Part shown: positions 27,311-35,760 of the stretch, one piece after another | Position numbering within the stretch: position 1 is the first letter of the stretch | Layout: the number at the start of each line of letters is the position of its first letter | From: Gemmobacter sp034519525 | GTDB lineage: Bacteria > Pseudomonadota > Alphaproteobacteria > Rhodobacterales > Rhodobacteraceae | Assembly (NCBI GenBank): GCA_034519525.1 | Contig: JAXHOJ010000039.1 | Coordinates: 68,233 to 132,232 of the forward strand | Length of the DNA stretch: 64,000 nt | Direction of reading: 5' to 3' | Notes under the pieces: model-generated | What the model saw: the letters and a program-made list of their open reading frames with translations, nothing else | Told to the model about the DNA's origin: nothing | The model's database searches: none | Position numbers and translations under genes: made by a program

Positions 27311-28075
27311 TCAGGCGCGCCGCCACCGGCTGGCGCGCCGTTCCGCAGGCTGGATCAGCAGATAGTCGATGGCCAGCATGATGGCCACGAACCCCAGCGC
27401 ATAGGCCAGGACACCGGCGATATCGAACAGCTGGAACTTCATGTGGATCTGGAATCCCACGCCGGTGGACCGGCCCAGAAACTCGACCACCAGCACGATT
27501 TTCCAGATGATCGCCAGCCCGTTGCGCGCTGATGCCGCCATGAATGGCGCAAGCTGCGGCAGCAGCACATGGCGCAGCCGGGCGAGGGGCGACAGGCGGA
27601 ACACCTGCGCCATATCCGCCAGTGCCGGTGACAGCGTGCGCGCGCCCTCGCGCATCGTGACCAGAACCATGGCCGTCTTGTTGATGGTGACAGCCGCGAT
27701 GGCCGCCACTTCGTTCAGCCCGATCCACAGATAGCACAGCACGATCACCACCAGCGCGGGCAGGTTCAGGAAGATCGTCACCCAGGGGTCAAGCCAGCGG
27801 TCCAGCCGGGGCATCCGGCCCAGGGCCACGCCCAGCACCGATCCCAATACCATGGCCAGTCCGAAAGCCATGGCCACCCGCAGAAGCGTGGCCGATGTAT
27901 GATGCCACAGCCGCCCCGAAACCGCCTCGGTCCAGAAGGTGGCCAGCACTTCGGGCGGGGCGGGCAGGATGCGGGGTTCGCCCTTCAGCAGGGCCAGCCC
28001 CCACCAGAACGCAACAAACCCCGCCAGCGACAGGGCAAGGATCATTCGGTCGGGCATGTGAACGGGTCGGGTCAT
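27311..28075 (-). CDS. ABC importer permease, TauC/SsuC-like
   Basis: This protein has about 254 residues from the ATG at 28075; the frame is open to a TTG at 28126, and other ATGs lie at 28057 and 28045, so the start is uncertain. It has six helices with the inner-membrane permease loop near residues 150-180 (MREGARTLSPALADMAQVFRLSPLARLRHVLLP). No ATPase or binding protein is adjacent. The matching set appears to be the binding protein and ATPase at 41796-43366, at the other end of the alcohol-oxidation island. It is divergent from the NosR-like gene, 86 bases away. Confidence 0.82.
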   Translation of the reverse strand: MTRPVHMPDRMILALSLAGFVAFWWGLALLKGEPRILPAPPEVLATFWTEAVSGRLWHHTSATLLRVAMAFGLAMVLGSVLGVALGRMPRLDRWLDPWVTIFLNLPALVVIVLCYLWIGLNEVAAIAAVTINKTAMVLVTMREGARTLSPALADMAQVFRLSPLARLRHVLLPQLAPFMAASARNGLAIIWKIVLVVEFLGRSTGVGFQIHMKFQLFDIAGVLAYALGFVAIMLAIDYLLIQPAERRASRWRRA

Positions 28076-28161
28076 GCGGTCAGGATAGGGCAGGGCGCCG
28101 GGATGTGCGCTTCTACCTTCGTCCAATTCCCGCGCAGGTGCGACAGGCCTAGGCTCCGGCC

Positions 28162-30240
28162 ATGCGTATGTTTCTGGCCCTGCTGTTCGTTCTTCTGGAT
28201 ACCGCGCTGGCGCTTGCGGCCCCGCTGGGCCGTGACGAGATCGCGGGCTTCATCGTGCCGCCCTATGCCCTGGGCGAGCCGGTGAATGACAAGGGTGTAT
28301 GGAGCCTGCGCAACTCTGGCGGGGCCGAGGCGGGCTATGTGTTCGAAACCGCGCCGATGGCACCGCTGCCCGGCTTTTCCGGTGCGCCGATCAACATGCT
28401 GGTTCTGCTGGATCTGGAGGGCCGGTTCATCGACCTGCGGCTGATTTCGCATAACGAGCCGATCTTCGTATCCGGTCTGGGCGAAGCGCCGTTTCGCAGG
28501 TTTCTGGAACAATATCCCGGCCTTTCGATCAATACGCCGATGGTGGTGGGCGTGCCCTATGGCGAGGGTGGCGCAGGCAGCGGTATGGTGCATCTGGATG
28601 GTGTCGCCAAGGCCACGGCCTCGGTCCGTATTGCGCATGAAAGTATTCTGGCCGCAACATTGCAGGTGGCGCGCGAAAAGATGCAGGGCGTGCAATCGGC
28701 GCCCCCGGCCCATCCCGACCCTGCGCATGATGAACCGCTGAACTGGCAGGCGCTGGTGGATCAGGGCATTGCCCGCAATCTGCGCGTGACCAATGCCGAA
28801 CTCGATGCCGCCTTTGCGGGCACCATCTGGGCCGATGACGACCCGGAGGCGCAGGCCGATCCCGAAGGGCTGTTTCTCGACCTCTGGCTGGTGGATATCG
28901 GCCCGCCCAGCATCGCCCGCGCCGTGCTGGATGCCGATGCCCAGGCCGATCTGGCGCGGTTCCTGCGCGTTTCACCCGATGACGAGCCGCTGCTGGTGAT
29001 CGACGCCGGGCGGCATGGGCTGGTCAGCGCGGATTTCGTGCGCAACACCGCGCCCGATCTGCTGGGCGCCGAACAGGATGGCCTGCCGCTGGCCCTGCGC
29101 GATGCCGACATGATCTTCGGCACACAGCCCGACGTGCCCGAAGGCACGGCGATGATCCTGCGCACCGACCGGCGGCTGGGCTTCGATCCGGCGCGCGACT
29201 GGATGCTGCAGGTGATCGCCACGCGTGAACATGGGATGTTTCAGCCCGAAATCGGATCGGCCACCTTCACGCTGACGCATCAGACCCCGGAACGCTTTTA
29301 TGCCCGCGCCACCCCGCCCAAGACCCTGCCCCCCTGGGTGGAGGCGCTGCGCAACCGCGCCACCGATCTGGTGCTGCTGGCGGTGGCGCTGCCCGCGCTG
29401 CTGCTGGCGCTGGGGCCGGGGATGAACCGGCTGGCCGGGCTGCGGCTGTTTACCCCGATCCGGCTGGGTATTCTGGCCGCGGTCACCGGGTTCATCGGCT
29501 GGTGGGGGCAGGGGCAGCTTTCCATCGTGACCCCGTTGGCGACCCTGCGCACGGCGATCGAGGGCGGCAGTTTCGCCTATCTGCTGTATGATCCCTTCTC
29601 GCTGCTGATCTGGGCGGTGGCGATCCTGGGCTTCGTGCTCTGGGGGCGCGGGCTGTTCTGCGGCTGGCTGTGCCCCTTTGGTGCCCTGCAGGAATTCGCG
29701 CATCATCTGGGCCGCCTGCTGCGCCTGCCGAAATGGGAACTGGCGCCGCGCTGGGATACCCGGCTGAAGGGCCTGAAATATGCGCTGCTGGGCGGCATGG
29801 TGCTGACGGTGCTGATCGCGCCCGACCGGGTGGATACCGTGGCCGAGCTGGAGCCGTTCAAGACCGCCATCACCACCTTCTTCATCCGCGAATGGTATTA
29901 TGTGGCCTATGCCGGGTTCTGGCTGGTTCTGGGCCTGTTCACCTTCAAGGGCTTCTGCCGCTATGTCTGCCCGCTGGGCGCGCTGATGGCGATTGGCGGG
30001 CTGCTGCGCGGGCGCGACTGGATCGCGCGGCGCAAGGAATGTGGCTCGCCCTGCCAGCTGTGCAAGGTGCGCTGCAATTATGGGGCGATCAAGCCAACCG
30101 GGCAGATCTCCTATTCTGAATGTTTTCAATGCCTTGATTGCGTGACCATCCATGATGACCCGCGGCAGTGCGTGCCGCTGGTTCTGGCCGCAAAGGGCCG
30201 GGTGATGAAACCTGCAACACGGGCGGTGGCGGCAAAATGA
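28162..30240 (+). CDS. NosR-like flavin and iron-sulfur membrane protein
   Basis: This 692-residue protein has a signal peptide, then a periplasmic FMN-binding domain. A candidate attachment site reads DGVAKATASV (T152), a weakened form of the family D-x-x-S/T-G-A-T site. Membrane helices follow from about residue 390, with the paired CP motifs GLFCGWLCPFGALQ and GFCRYVCPLGAL, and cytoplasmic Cys clusters (CGSPCQLCKVRC and CFQCLDC ... C) for two 4Fe-4S centres. It would move electrons across the membrane. Its 4-base overlap with apbE supports covalent FMN. NosR itself serves N2O reductase, but no nos gene is here; the surrounding alcohol dehydrogenase island suggests a role there. Confidence 0.85.
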   Translation: MRMFLALLFVLLDTALALAAPLGRDEIAGFIVPPYALGEPVNDKGVWSLRNSGGAEAGYVFETAPMAPLPGFSGAPINMLVLLDLEGRFIDLRLISHNEPIFVSGLGEAPFRRFLEQYPGLSINTPMVVGVPYGEGGAGSGMVHLDGVAKATASVRIAHESILAATLQVAREKMQGVQSAPPAHPDPAHDEPLNWQALVDQGIARNLRVTNAELDAAFAGTIWADDDPEAQADPEGLFLDLWLVDIGPPSIARAVLDADAQADLARFLRVSPDDEPLLVIDAGRHGLVSADFVRNTAPDLLGAEQDGLPLALRDADMIFGTQPDVPEGTAMILRTDRRLGFDPARDWMLQVIATREHGMFQPEIGSATFTLTHQTPERFYARATPPKTLPPWVEALRNRATDLVLLAVALPALLLALGPGMNRLAGLRLFTPIRLGILAAVTGFIGWWGQGQLSIVTPLATLRTAIEGGSFAYLLYDPFSLLIWAVAILGFVLWGRGLFCGWLCPFGALQEFAHHLGRLLRLPKWELAPRWDTRLKGLKYALLGGMVLTVLIAPDRVDTVAELEPFKTAITTFFIREWYYVAYAGFWLVLGLFTFKGFCRYVCPLGALMAIGGLLRGRDWIARRKECGSPCQLCKVRCNYGAIKPTGQISYSECFQCLDCVTIHDDPRQCVPLVLAAKGRVMKPATRAVAAK

Positions 30241-31100
30241 AACGGCGGCGGTTCCTGCAGATCGTGGCGGCGGCGGTGGCGGCACCGGGCATGGTGTCGG
30301 CGGCGGCCGAATGGCGCGGCCAGGCGCTGGGGGCAGAGGCCGCGATCGCGCTGCACGGGCCGGGGGCAGAGGCCGCGCTTGCCGAACTGCCATCCCTTCT
30401 GGCGCAGGTCGAGGCGGTGTTCAGCCTGTATCAGCCTTCAGAACTGACGCGGATCAATGCGGCAGGGGGCGGCGTGCCCTCGCCCTGGATGGCCGAGGTT
30501 CTGGCGCTGGCCGACCATTTGCACAGGCTGACCGATGGCGCCTTCGATCCCACGGTGCAGCCCCTGTGGCGGGCGCTGGCGACCGGCGGCGATGTGATCG
30601 GCGCGCGGGCGCTGGTCGGCTGGGATCGTGTGGTGCTCGGGCCTGACATCCGCTTGGGCGCGGGGCAGGCGCTGACGCTGAACGGCATCGCGCAGGGCTT
30701 TGCCACCGATCTGCTGCGCGATCGGCTGGCGGCACGCGGTTTCACCCAGGCGCTGGTGAATATCGGGGAACATGCCGCCTTGGGCGGGCCGTTCCGGCTG
30801 GCCATCGAAGATCCGGCAGCGGGCGTTCTGGCGACGCGGGCCCTGCGCGGTGCGGCGCTCGCTGTCAGTTCGCCCGCCGCCATGCACCTGGGCGGGCAGG
30901 GTCATATCCTGCACCCGGCGGGCCTGCCGCCTGTCTGGTCCACCGTGGCGGTCGAGGCGGACCGGGCGGCGCTGGCCGACGGGCTGGCCACGGCGCTGGT
31001 CTTTGCCGATCTGGCGCAGATCACCCGCCTGCGCGCCGAAGTGCCAGGGCTGCGCGCGGTGGTGCTGGTGGATTCGGCAGGCGATCTGCGCACGGTCTAA
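30237..31100 (+). CDS. apbE: FAD:protein FMN transferase
   Basis: This 287-residue enzyme attaches FMN to a Thr or Ser of flavoproteins in the periplasm. It has a Tat-type signal (MKRRRFLQIVAAAVAAP) and the ApbE landmarks TDGAFDPTVQPLW, LTLNGIAQGFATDLL, INIGEHAA-like VNIGEHAALG and a C-terminal DSAGDLRTV. Its ATG overlaps the stop of the NosR-like gene, so that protein is the evident substrate. Confidence 0.93.
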   Translation: MKRRRFLQIVAAAVAAPGMVSAAAEWRGQALGAEAAIALHGPGAEAALAELPSLLAQVEAVFSLYQPSELTRINAAGGGVPSPWMAEVLALADHLHRLTDGAFDPTVQPLWRALATGGDVIGARALVGWDRVVLGPDIRLGAGQALTLNGIAQGFATDLLRDRLAARGFTQALVNIGEHAALGGPFRLAIEDPAAGVLATRALRGAALAVSSPAAMHLGGQGHILHPAGLPPVWSTVAVEADRAALADGLATALVFADLAQITRLRAEVPGLRAVVLVDSAGDLRTV

Positions 31101-31109
31101 GCGGTGGGT

Positions 31110-31390
31110 GGGGCACCCCCTCCCCAACCCTCCCCTTGGCAGGGAGAGGGGGAGCGGCGCCCTGGGCCGTGGCGGTGCGCAGGCAGCTGCCACAAGGGCG
31201 CTCTCCCTCTCCCCCATGGGGGAGAGGGGCGGGGTGAGGGGCGCTGCGCCATGGGGTCTGCTGCCCCCCTCCCCAACCCTCCCCCTGGCAGGGGAGGGGG
31301 CGCGCGTTGTTTTAGGCTGGGTGCGGTGCGCGCAAGTGCCGTGAGGGCGGGCACCCTCTCCCCCTTGGGGGAGAGGGCAGGGTGAGGGGG
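31110..31390. repeat. Two tandem copies of a palindromic intergenic repeat
   Basis: The 308-base gap between apbE and the binding-protein gene holds no gene. It contains two copies (about 31110-31255 and 31260-31390) of the same arrangement: a CCCTCCCCAACCCTCCCC arm with a GGCAGGGAGAGGG partner, a variable middle, then CTCTCCCCCATGGGGGAGAG and GGGGTGAGGGG. Each copy can form strong hairpins on either strand. It looks like a dispersed chromosomal repeat, and may also end transcription of both convergent genes. Confidence 0.85.
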
Positions 31391-31408
31391 CACGGCGACC
31401 GAGTAAGC

Positions 31409-32344
31409 TCAGCGGTCCGGCATCGTGAAGGTCAGCCCGTATTTCGCATAGGCCGCAGCCAGGCGGCCATCCGCCAGCGCCGCAGTGATCGCATCATCCA
31501 GCGCATAAGACAGGTCGCGGTGGCTGTGATGCACGGCAATCCCCACGGTCCAGCTGCCAAGGGCAAAGCCCGGCAAGGGCGGCTGATGCACACGCACCCC
31601 GTCACCCGCCCCGGCCTGCAACTGAGCCCTCGGGCCCATGGCCGCCATCACCTCGCCCGCGTTCAGCGCCGCCATGCCTTCGGCCATGGTCTTGAACCGG
31701 TGGATGTTCGGCCCGATCTGCCCGCCGGGAAAGGCGGTCAGATAGAAATCGGAAATCGAATCATTCTCCACCGCCACGGTATCGAAGCGGAAAAACGCAG
31801 GCACCGGCGCCCCTTCATGGCGGGTCTCGTCCGAGGCTATGGCATCCGGATAGGCATCCAGCCGATAGGCAATGGCGATTTCTTCCTTGGCATACTGGCC
31901 CGTGAACACCACCTGTTCCACCAGACAGGTGAATTCTGAATTATAGGGCACCCGCAGCATCACATTGGATACGGGTTCCTTCTGCACCGTGCCCCGCCAG
32001 ACATAAGACATCAGATCGGTCTGCAGATTTTCGCCCGCCTGTACAAAGCGGTATGCGGGCGTCACGCCAAGACTTTCGGCCAGAATACGGCCCACTTCGA
32101 TATCCACCCCTTTTGCCATGCCATCCTCGGCCCAGCTGTAGGGGGGGAAATCCTCGTATACCGCGATGTTCAGCGTGCCACGTTCGATGATCTCGTCCAT
32201 GGTCTGGCCGACAAACTCGCGCGGGGTGTTCTGTGGGCGGGCGCCGGGCACCACATTTTCGCAGCGGGCGAAAACGGGCAAGGCGGCAAGGGTAAATGCC
32301 CCTGCCGCCAGCCCCGCCAGAAGGGCGCGCCTGTCCATGATCAA
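31409..32344 (-). CDS. Quinoprotein-associated periplasmic binding protein, MoxJ-like
   Basis: This 311-residue protein has a Tat- or Sec-type signal (MDRRALLAGLAAGAF) and a type II binding-protein fold that begins GTLNIAVYEDFPPYSW, as in amino-acid binding proteins. This family accompanies PQQ alcohol dehydrogenases (MoxJ/XoxJ relatives) and may assist enzyme maturation instead of transport. The start overlaps the stop of the cytochrome c gene by 4 bases, so the two form one unit. Confidence 0.85.
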   Translation of the reverse strand: MIMDRRALLAGLAAGAFTLAALPVFARCENVVPGARPQNTPREFVGQTMDEIIERGTLNIAVYEDFPPYSWAEDGMAKGVDIEVGRILAESLGVTPAYRFVQAGENLQTDLMSYVWRGTVQKEPVSNVMLRVPYNSEFTCLVEQVVFTGQYAKEEIAIAYRLDAYPDAIASDETRHEGAPVPAFFRFDTVAVENDSISDFYLTAFPGGQIGPNIHRFKTMAEGMAALNAGEVMAAMGPRAQLQAGAGDGVRVHQPPLPGFALGSWTVGIAVHHSHRDLSYALDDAITAALADGRLAAAYAKYGLTFTMPDR

Positions 32345-33021
32345 TGCGCGGCCGAAAGCCCGATGGTCAACGCCTCGGCCGCGTGTTTGGAGCCTTCGGG
32401 CGTGCCATCAAGGAAAAGCACCGCACGGCGTACCACACTGTCGGACACCGGGGCGCCAGAGGCGGTTTTCACCTCGACCGAAATCGCGGCCAGCTCTTCC
32501 TTCAGTTTGGCCGCATCGCCACCACCGGCGGCGAGTTCGTCACGGATCGCGGTCAGCCGGGCGGTATGGGCATCCAGCGCACCATCTTCGGGGCGCGTTT
32601 CAATATAGGTGCGGATCGCCCAGGCAGCTTTCTGGCCCAGAACCTCGCCAAAGGCAGGCATCTTGGTGGTGCCATCCTGCGTATAGCCGTGCTGAAAGCG
32701 CTCAACATACCATTCGTCGCCATATTCGGCAGCTTCCAGGAAGCGCAGGTCTGGGGCCAACCCGCCCGACACCACACCCAGACCATGGCAGCGGGCGCAG
32801 TTCTGATTATAAGCGCTGTCCCCGATCTGAAGCGCCTTGGCCCAGGCCTCTTCGCCCACCTTGTCGGCGCGATAGGGGTTTTCGATCAGCCACTCTTCGC
32901 CCACATCGGGCAGGGCATCGGTGTTGACTGGCTGGGGGGCCACATCACCATGGCCTGCGGCCATGGTCGCAATCCCGGCAAGGGCCAGAGCGGCAGCGAT
33001 TCCGCGGATCAAATGGGTCAT
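32341..33021 (-). CDS. Cytochrome c-550, PedF-like electron acceptor
   Basis: This protein has 226 residues from the ATG at 33021, chosen for its GGGAGGA ribosome site and signal peptide (ends MAAGH); the frame runs on to 33387 without support. It has one haem site, CARCH (75-79), with a candidate Met ligand in TTKMPAFG. A C-terminal helical extension follows (about 145-226). Such cytochromes take electrons from quinoprotein ethanol dehydrogenases and pass them to the oxidase. It is divergent from the 33173 operon. Confidence 0.85.
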   Translation of the reverse strand: MTHLIRGIAAALALAGIATMAAGHGDVAPQPVNTDALPDVGEEWLIENPYRADKVGEEAWAKALQIGDSAYNQNCARCHGLGVVSGGLAPDLRFLEAAEYGDEWYVERFQHGYTQDGTTKMPAFGEVLGQKAAWAIRTYIETRPEDGALDAHTARLTAIRDELAAGGGDAAKLKEELAAISVEVKTASGAPVSDSVVRRAVLFLDGTPEGSKHAAEALTIGLSAAH

Positions 33022-33078
33022 AGGCTCGTCCTCCCTTGAGCATTGATCCGTGCTAACCGAACCTTGCTGCATTGCGGT

Positions 33079-33118
33079 ATTGGACTTTCGTGCAGGCGGC
33101 GGCGCTCCTGCGACCAAT
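33079..33118. promoter_or_regulatory. Candidate regulator sites between divergent operons
   Basis: The 151-bp gap between the cytochrome c-550 gene and the 33173 operon holds ATTGGACTTTCG (33079-33090, plus) and ATTGGTCG (33111-33118, read on minus). Both resemble the TGGTCG motif found at 40.6 and 41.7 kb. Function is inferred from recurrence only. Confidence 0.4.
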
Positions 33119-33172
33119 GTCTTATTCCCCTCACCGGCTCCCCGGCTGAACATGACGGCAGGGAGACGAGAC

Positions 33173-34363
33173 ATGCCATATTTCAAACCGCAGACCGCCG
33201 CGGCCGCCGCGGCGCTTGCTTTTTGCACCCTGCCCGCCGCCGCGCAGCAGGCCGCCAAGATTGATGTGCCGATCCTGTATCTGCGCCAGGAGGCAGAACT
33301 GCCGCCCGTGCTGTCGAATCTGGATCCGGTGCCCGAAGATCTGGGCATCGCCGGGGCCGAGGTGGCGCTGAAAGACAACCAGACCACAGGCGGTTTTCTG
33401 GGCCATAACTACACGCTGCAGGTGGTTTCTGTCGAACCCGGCGGCGATCTGGCGGGCGCGGCAAAAGCTGCGCTGGCCGGGGCAGGCGTGGTGCTGGTGG
33501 AAGGCTCTGCCGCCGATGTGCTGACGGTGGCCGACCTGCCCGAGGCGCAGGGCAAGCTGCTGTTCAACGTGGCCTCGGGCGCTGCGGCGCTGCGCTCGGC
33601 CGATTGCCGGGCGAATGTGCTGCATACCATCCCCGAAGATGCCGCGCGCACCGATGCGCTGATGCAGGTTCTGGTGGCCAAGCAGTGGAAAACCCTGGCG
33701 CTGGTGATCGGCCCGAAAGAAGGCGATCGGATCTATGCCGATTCCCTGCGCCAGTCTGCCACCAAATTCGGCCTGACCATCGCGGGTGAGAAAGAGTGGA
33801 CCTTCGACACTGACTTGCGCCGCGCCGCCACCACCGAACTGCCGCCCTTCACCCAGGATCTGCCGGAACATGATGTGCTGCTGGTGGCGGATGAGGCCGA
33901 TGATTTCGGCCGCTATGTGGAACATAACACCTGGGCGCCCCGCCCCATCGCCGGTTCCGAAGGGCTGGAAGGCTTCGGCTGGACGCCCGTGCTGGAACAA
34001 TGGGGGGCGGTGCAGCTGCAGAACCGCTTTGAAAAACAGGCCGAACGCAACATGCAAAGCCGCGATTACGCGGCCTGGACGGCGATCCGCGCCATCGGCG
34101 AGGCGGTCACCCGCAGCAATGCGGCCGATCCTGCCACGCTGCGGGCCTATCTGCTGTCCGACGCGTTCCAGCTGGATGGTTTCAAGGGCCGCGCGCTGAC
34201 CTTCCGCCACTGGAACGGCCAGATGCGCCAGCCCATCGCCGTCGCCAATGCCCGCGCGCTGGTCACGCTCGCCCCGGTCGAGGGCTTCCTGCACCAGCGC
34301 AATGAAACCGACAGCCTCGGGATGGACGAACCCGAGAGCGCCTGCAAAGCTTTCGGAGGATGA
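33173..34363 (+). CDS. ABC substrate-binding protein, PQQ-alcohol-dehydrogenase type
   Basis: This protein has 396 residues from the ATG at 33173, chosen for its GGGAG site; upstream in-frame ATGs exist. It has a signal peptide (to AAAQQAAK) and a type I periplasmic-binding fold like branched-chain amino-acid receptors, starting VPILYLRQEAELPPVLSNLD. Proteins of this family are found next to PQQ alcohol dehydrogenases together with the propeller, ATPase and ABC-2 permease that follow here. The ligand is unknown. Confidence 0.85.
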   Translation: MPYFKPQTAAAAAALAFCTLPAAAQQAAKIDVPILYLRQEAELPPVLSNLDPVPEDLGIAGAEVALKDNQTTGGFLGHNYTLQVVSVEPGGDLAGAAKAALAGAGVVLVEGSAADVLTVADLPEAQGKLLFNVASGAAALRSADCRANVLHTIPEDAARTDALMQVLVAKQWKTLALVIGPKEGDRIYADSLRQSATKFGLTIAGEKEWTFDTDLRRAATTELPPFTQDLPEHDVLLVADEADDFGRYVEHNTWAPRPIAGSEGLEGFGWTPVLEQWGAVQLQNRFEKQAERNMQSRDYAAWTAIRAIGEAVTRSNAADPATLRAYLLSDAFQLDGFKGRALTFRHWNGQMRQPIAVANARALVTLAPVEGFLHQRNETDSLGMDEPESACKAFGG

Positions 34364-34364
34364 C

Positions 34365-35327
34365 ATGACCCGCCTTGCCCTTCTGCTGATGACTATCGCC
34401 CTGCCGGTTCAGGCCGGAGAAATCTGGGTGACCAATGAAAAGGACGATACCGTTTCGGTGATCGACGCCGATACGCTGGAGGTGGTGCGCACCTATCCCA
34501 CCGGCGAACGCCCGCGCGGCATCACCTTTTCCAAGGATTTCAGCCGCGTCTACATCTGCGCCTCAGACAGTGACACAGTGCAGGTGATGGATCCGGCAAC
34601 CGGCGCGATCCTGCATGATCTGCCATCGGGCGAAGACCCGGAACAGTTCGTTCTGGCCCCGGATGACCGCCACCTCTACATCGCGAACGAGGATGACGCG
34701 GTGACCACCGTGGTGGATACCGAAACCCGCACCGTGGTGGCCCAGATCAATGTCGGGATCGAGCCCGAAGGGATGGCCGTTTCCCCCGATGGCAAGATCG
34801 CCATAACCACCTCTGAAACCACGAACATGGCGCATTGGATCGACACGGCGACCCAGGCCCTGTTCGCCAATACACTGGTCGACAGCCGCCCGCGCCACGC
34901 CGAATTCACCGCCGATGGCGCCAGGCTCTGGGTTTCCTCCGAAATCGGCGGCACGATTACCGTGTTCAACACCGCCGATCAGGCAGAGATCGGCAAGATC
35001 CGCTTCGAAATCACCGGGGTCAATCAGGATCTGGTGCAGCCGGTCGGGTTCAAATTCTCGCCCGATGGCAAGAAGGCCTTCGTGGCGCTTGGCCCCTCGA
35101 ACCATGTCGCCGTGGTGAATACCGAAACCCTGCAGCCCGAGAAATACATCCTCGTCGGACGCCGCGTCTGGCACATGGCCTTTTCGCCCGACAACAGCCA
35201 GCTGTTCACCACCAACGGCGTCTCCGGCGATGTGACGGTGATCGACGTGGCCAGTGAAGAGCCGGTGAAGACCATCAAGGTCGGCCGCTTCCCCTGGGGC
35301 GCCGCCATGCGCCCTACCAAAAACTGA
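34365..35327 (+). CDS. Periplasmic YVTN-type beta-propeller protein
   Basis: This protein has 320 residues from the ATG at 34365 (CGGAGGA ribosome site, one base past the previous stop). A short signal peptide is followed by about seven blades with repeated YVTN-like units such as IWVTNEKDDTVSVIDADT, LYIANEDDAVTTVVDTET and LFTTNGVSGDVTVIDVAS. It is a known companion of PQQ-dependent catabolism. Role unproven; a scaffold or accessory for the exporter or dehydrogenase is plausible. Confidence 0.88.
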   Translation: MTRLALLLMTIALPVQAGEIWVTNEKDDTVSVIDADTLEVVRTYPTGERPRGITFSKDFSRVYICASDSDTVQVMDPATGAILHDLPSGEDPEQFVLAPDDRHLYIANEDDAVTTVVDTETRTVVAQINVGIEPEGMAVSPDGKIAITTSETTNMAHWIDTATQALFANTLVDSRPRHAEFTADGARLWVSSEIGGTITVFNTADQAEIGKIRFEITGVNQDLVQPVGFKFSPDGKKAFVALGPSNHVAVVNTETLQPEKYILVGRRVWHMAFSPDNSQLFTTNGVSGDVTVIDVASEEPVKTIKVGRFPWGAAMRPTKN

Positions 35328-35340
35328 AAGGATCTGCCCC

Positions 35341-35760
35341 ATGAAATCCCTGTTGCTTGCCCTCGCCCTCACGGCCCTGCCGCTGGCTGCCACCGCCCAG
35401 ACGGCGGGCCTGCTGGAACGCGCCAACCGCGTGGAACTGCCCGGGCTGAAGCTGATGTCGGGCGAACCCGTCTCGGCCGCGCCGCTCACGCTCAAATCCG
35501 GCACCTATTACATCATCGAGATCGAATCCGACGGCAGCGCCGAACTGGCGCTGGAAGGCGCGGCCTTCTTCCGGGCGATCTGGGTCAATGAGGTGGTCAT
35601 CAACGATATCGAAATCCGCCCGCTGGGGCTCGATTCCTTCGAATTCGATGATGAAGGCAAGATCGAACTGTCGTTCATCGCCATCAAACCTGGCAAATAC
35701 GCGCTCAACGTGCCGGGTTCGACCGGCGACAGCCAGCGGGTCGAGATCAGCATCGAGTGA
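35341..35760 (+). CDS. Small exported protein, beta-rich, function unknown
   Basis: This 139-residue protein has a signal peptide (1-19, ends ATAQ) and a mature part of short beta strands (SGTYYIIEIESDG, KIELSFIAIKPGKYALNVPG), reminiscent of a cupredoxin-like fold but without visible Cys or His copper ligands. It lies 13 bases after the propeller gene and overlaps the ATPase gene by 4 bases, so it belongs to this operon. Confidence 0.75.
   Translation: MKSLLLALALTALPLAATAQTAGLLERANRVELPGLKLMSGEPVSAAPLTLKSGTYYIIEIESDGSAELALEGAAFFRAIWVNEVVINDIEIRPLGLDSFEFDDEGKIELSFIAIKPGKYALNVPGSTGDSQRVEISIE

Noticed and set aside
28162..30240. A nitrous-oxide reduction (nos) locus
   Set aside because: No nosZ, nosD, nosF or nosY gene is present; neighbours belong to alcohol oxidation.
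31110..31390. CRISPR array
   Set aside because: Only two copies, the repeats are palindromic arms of unequal spacing, and no cas gene is nearby.
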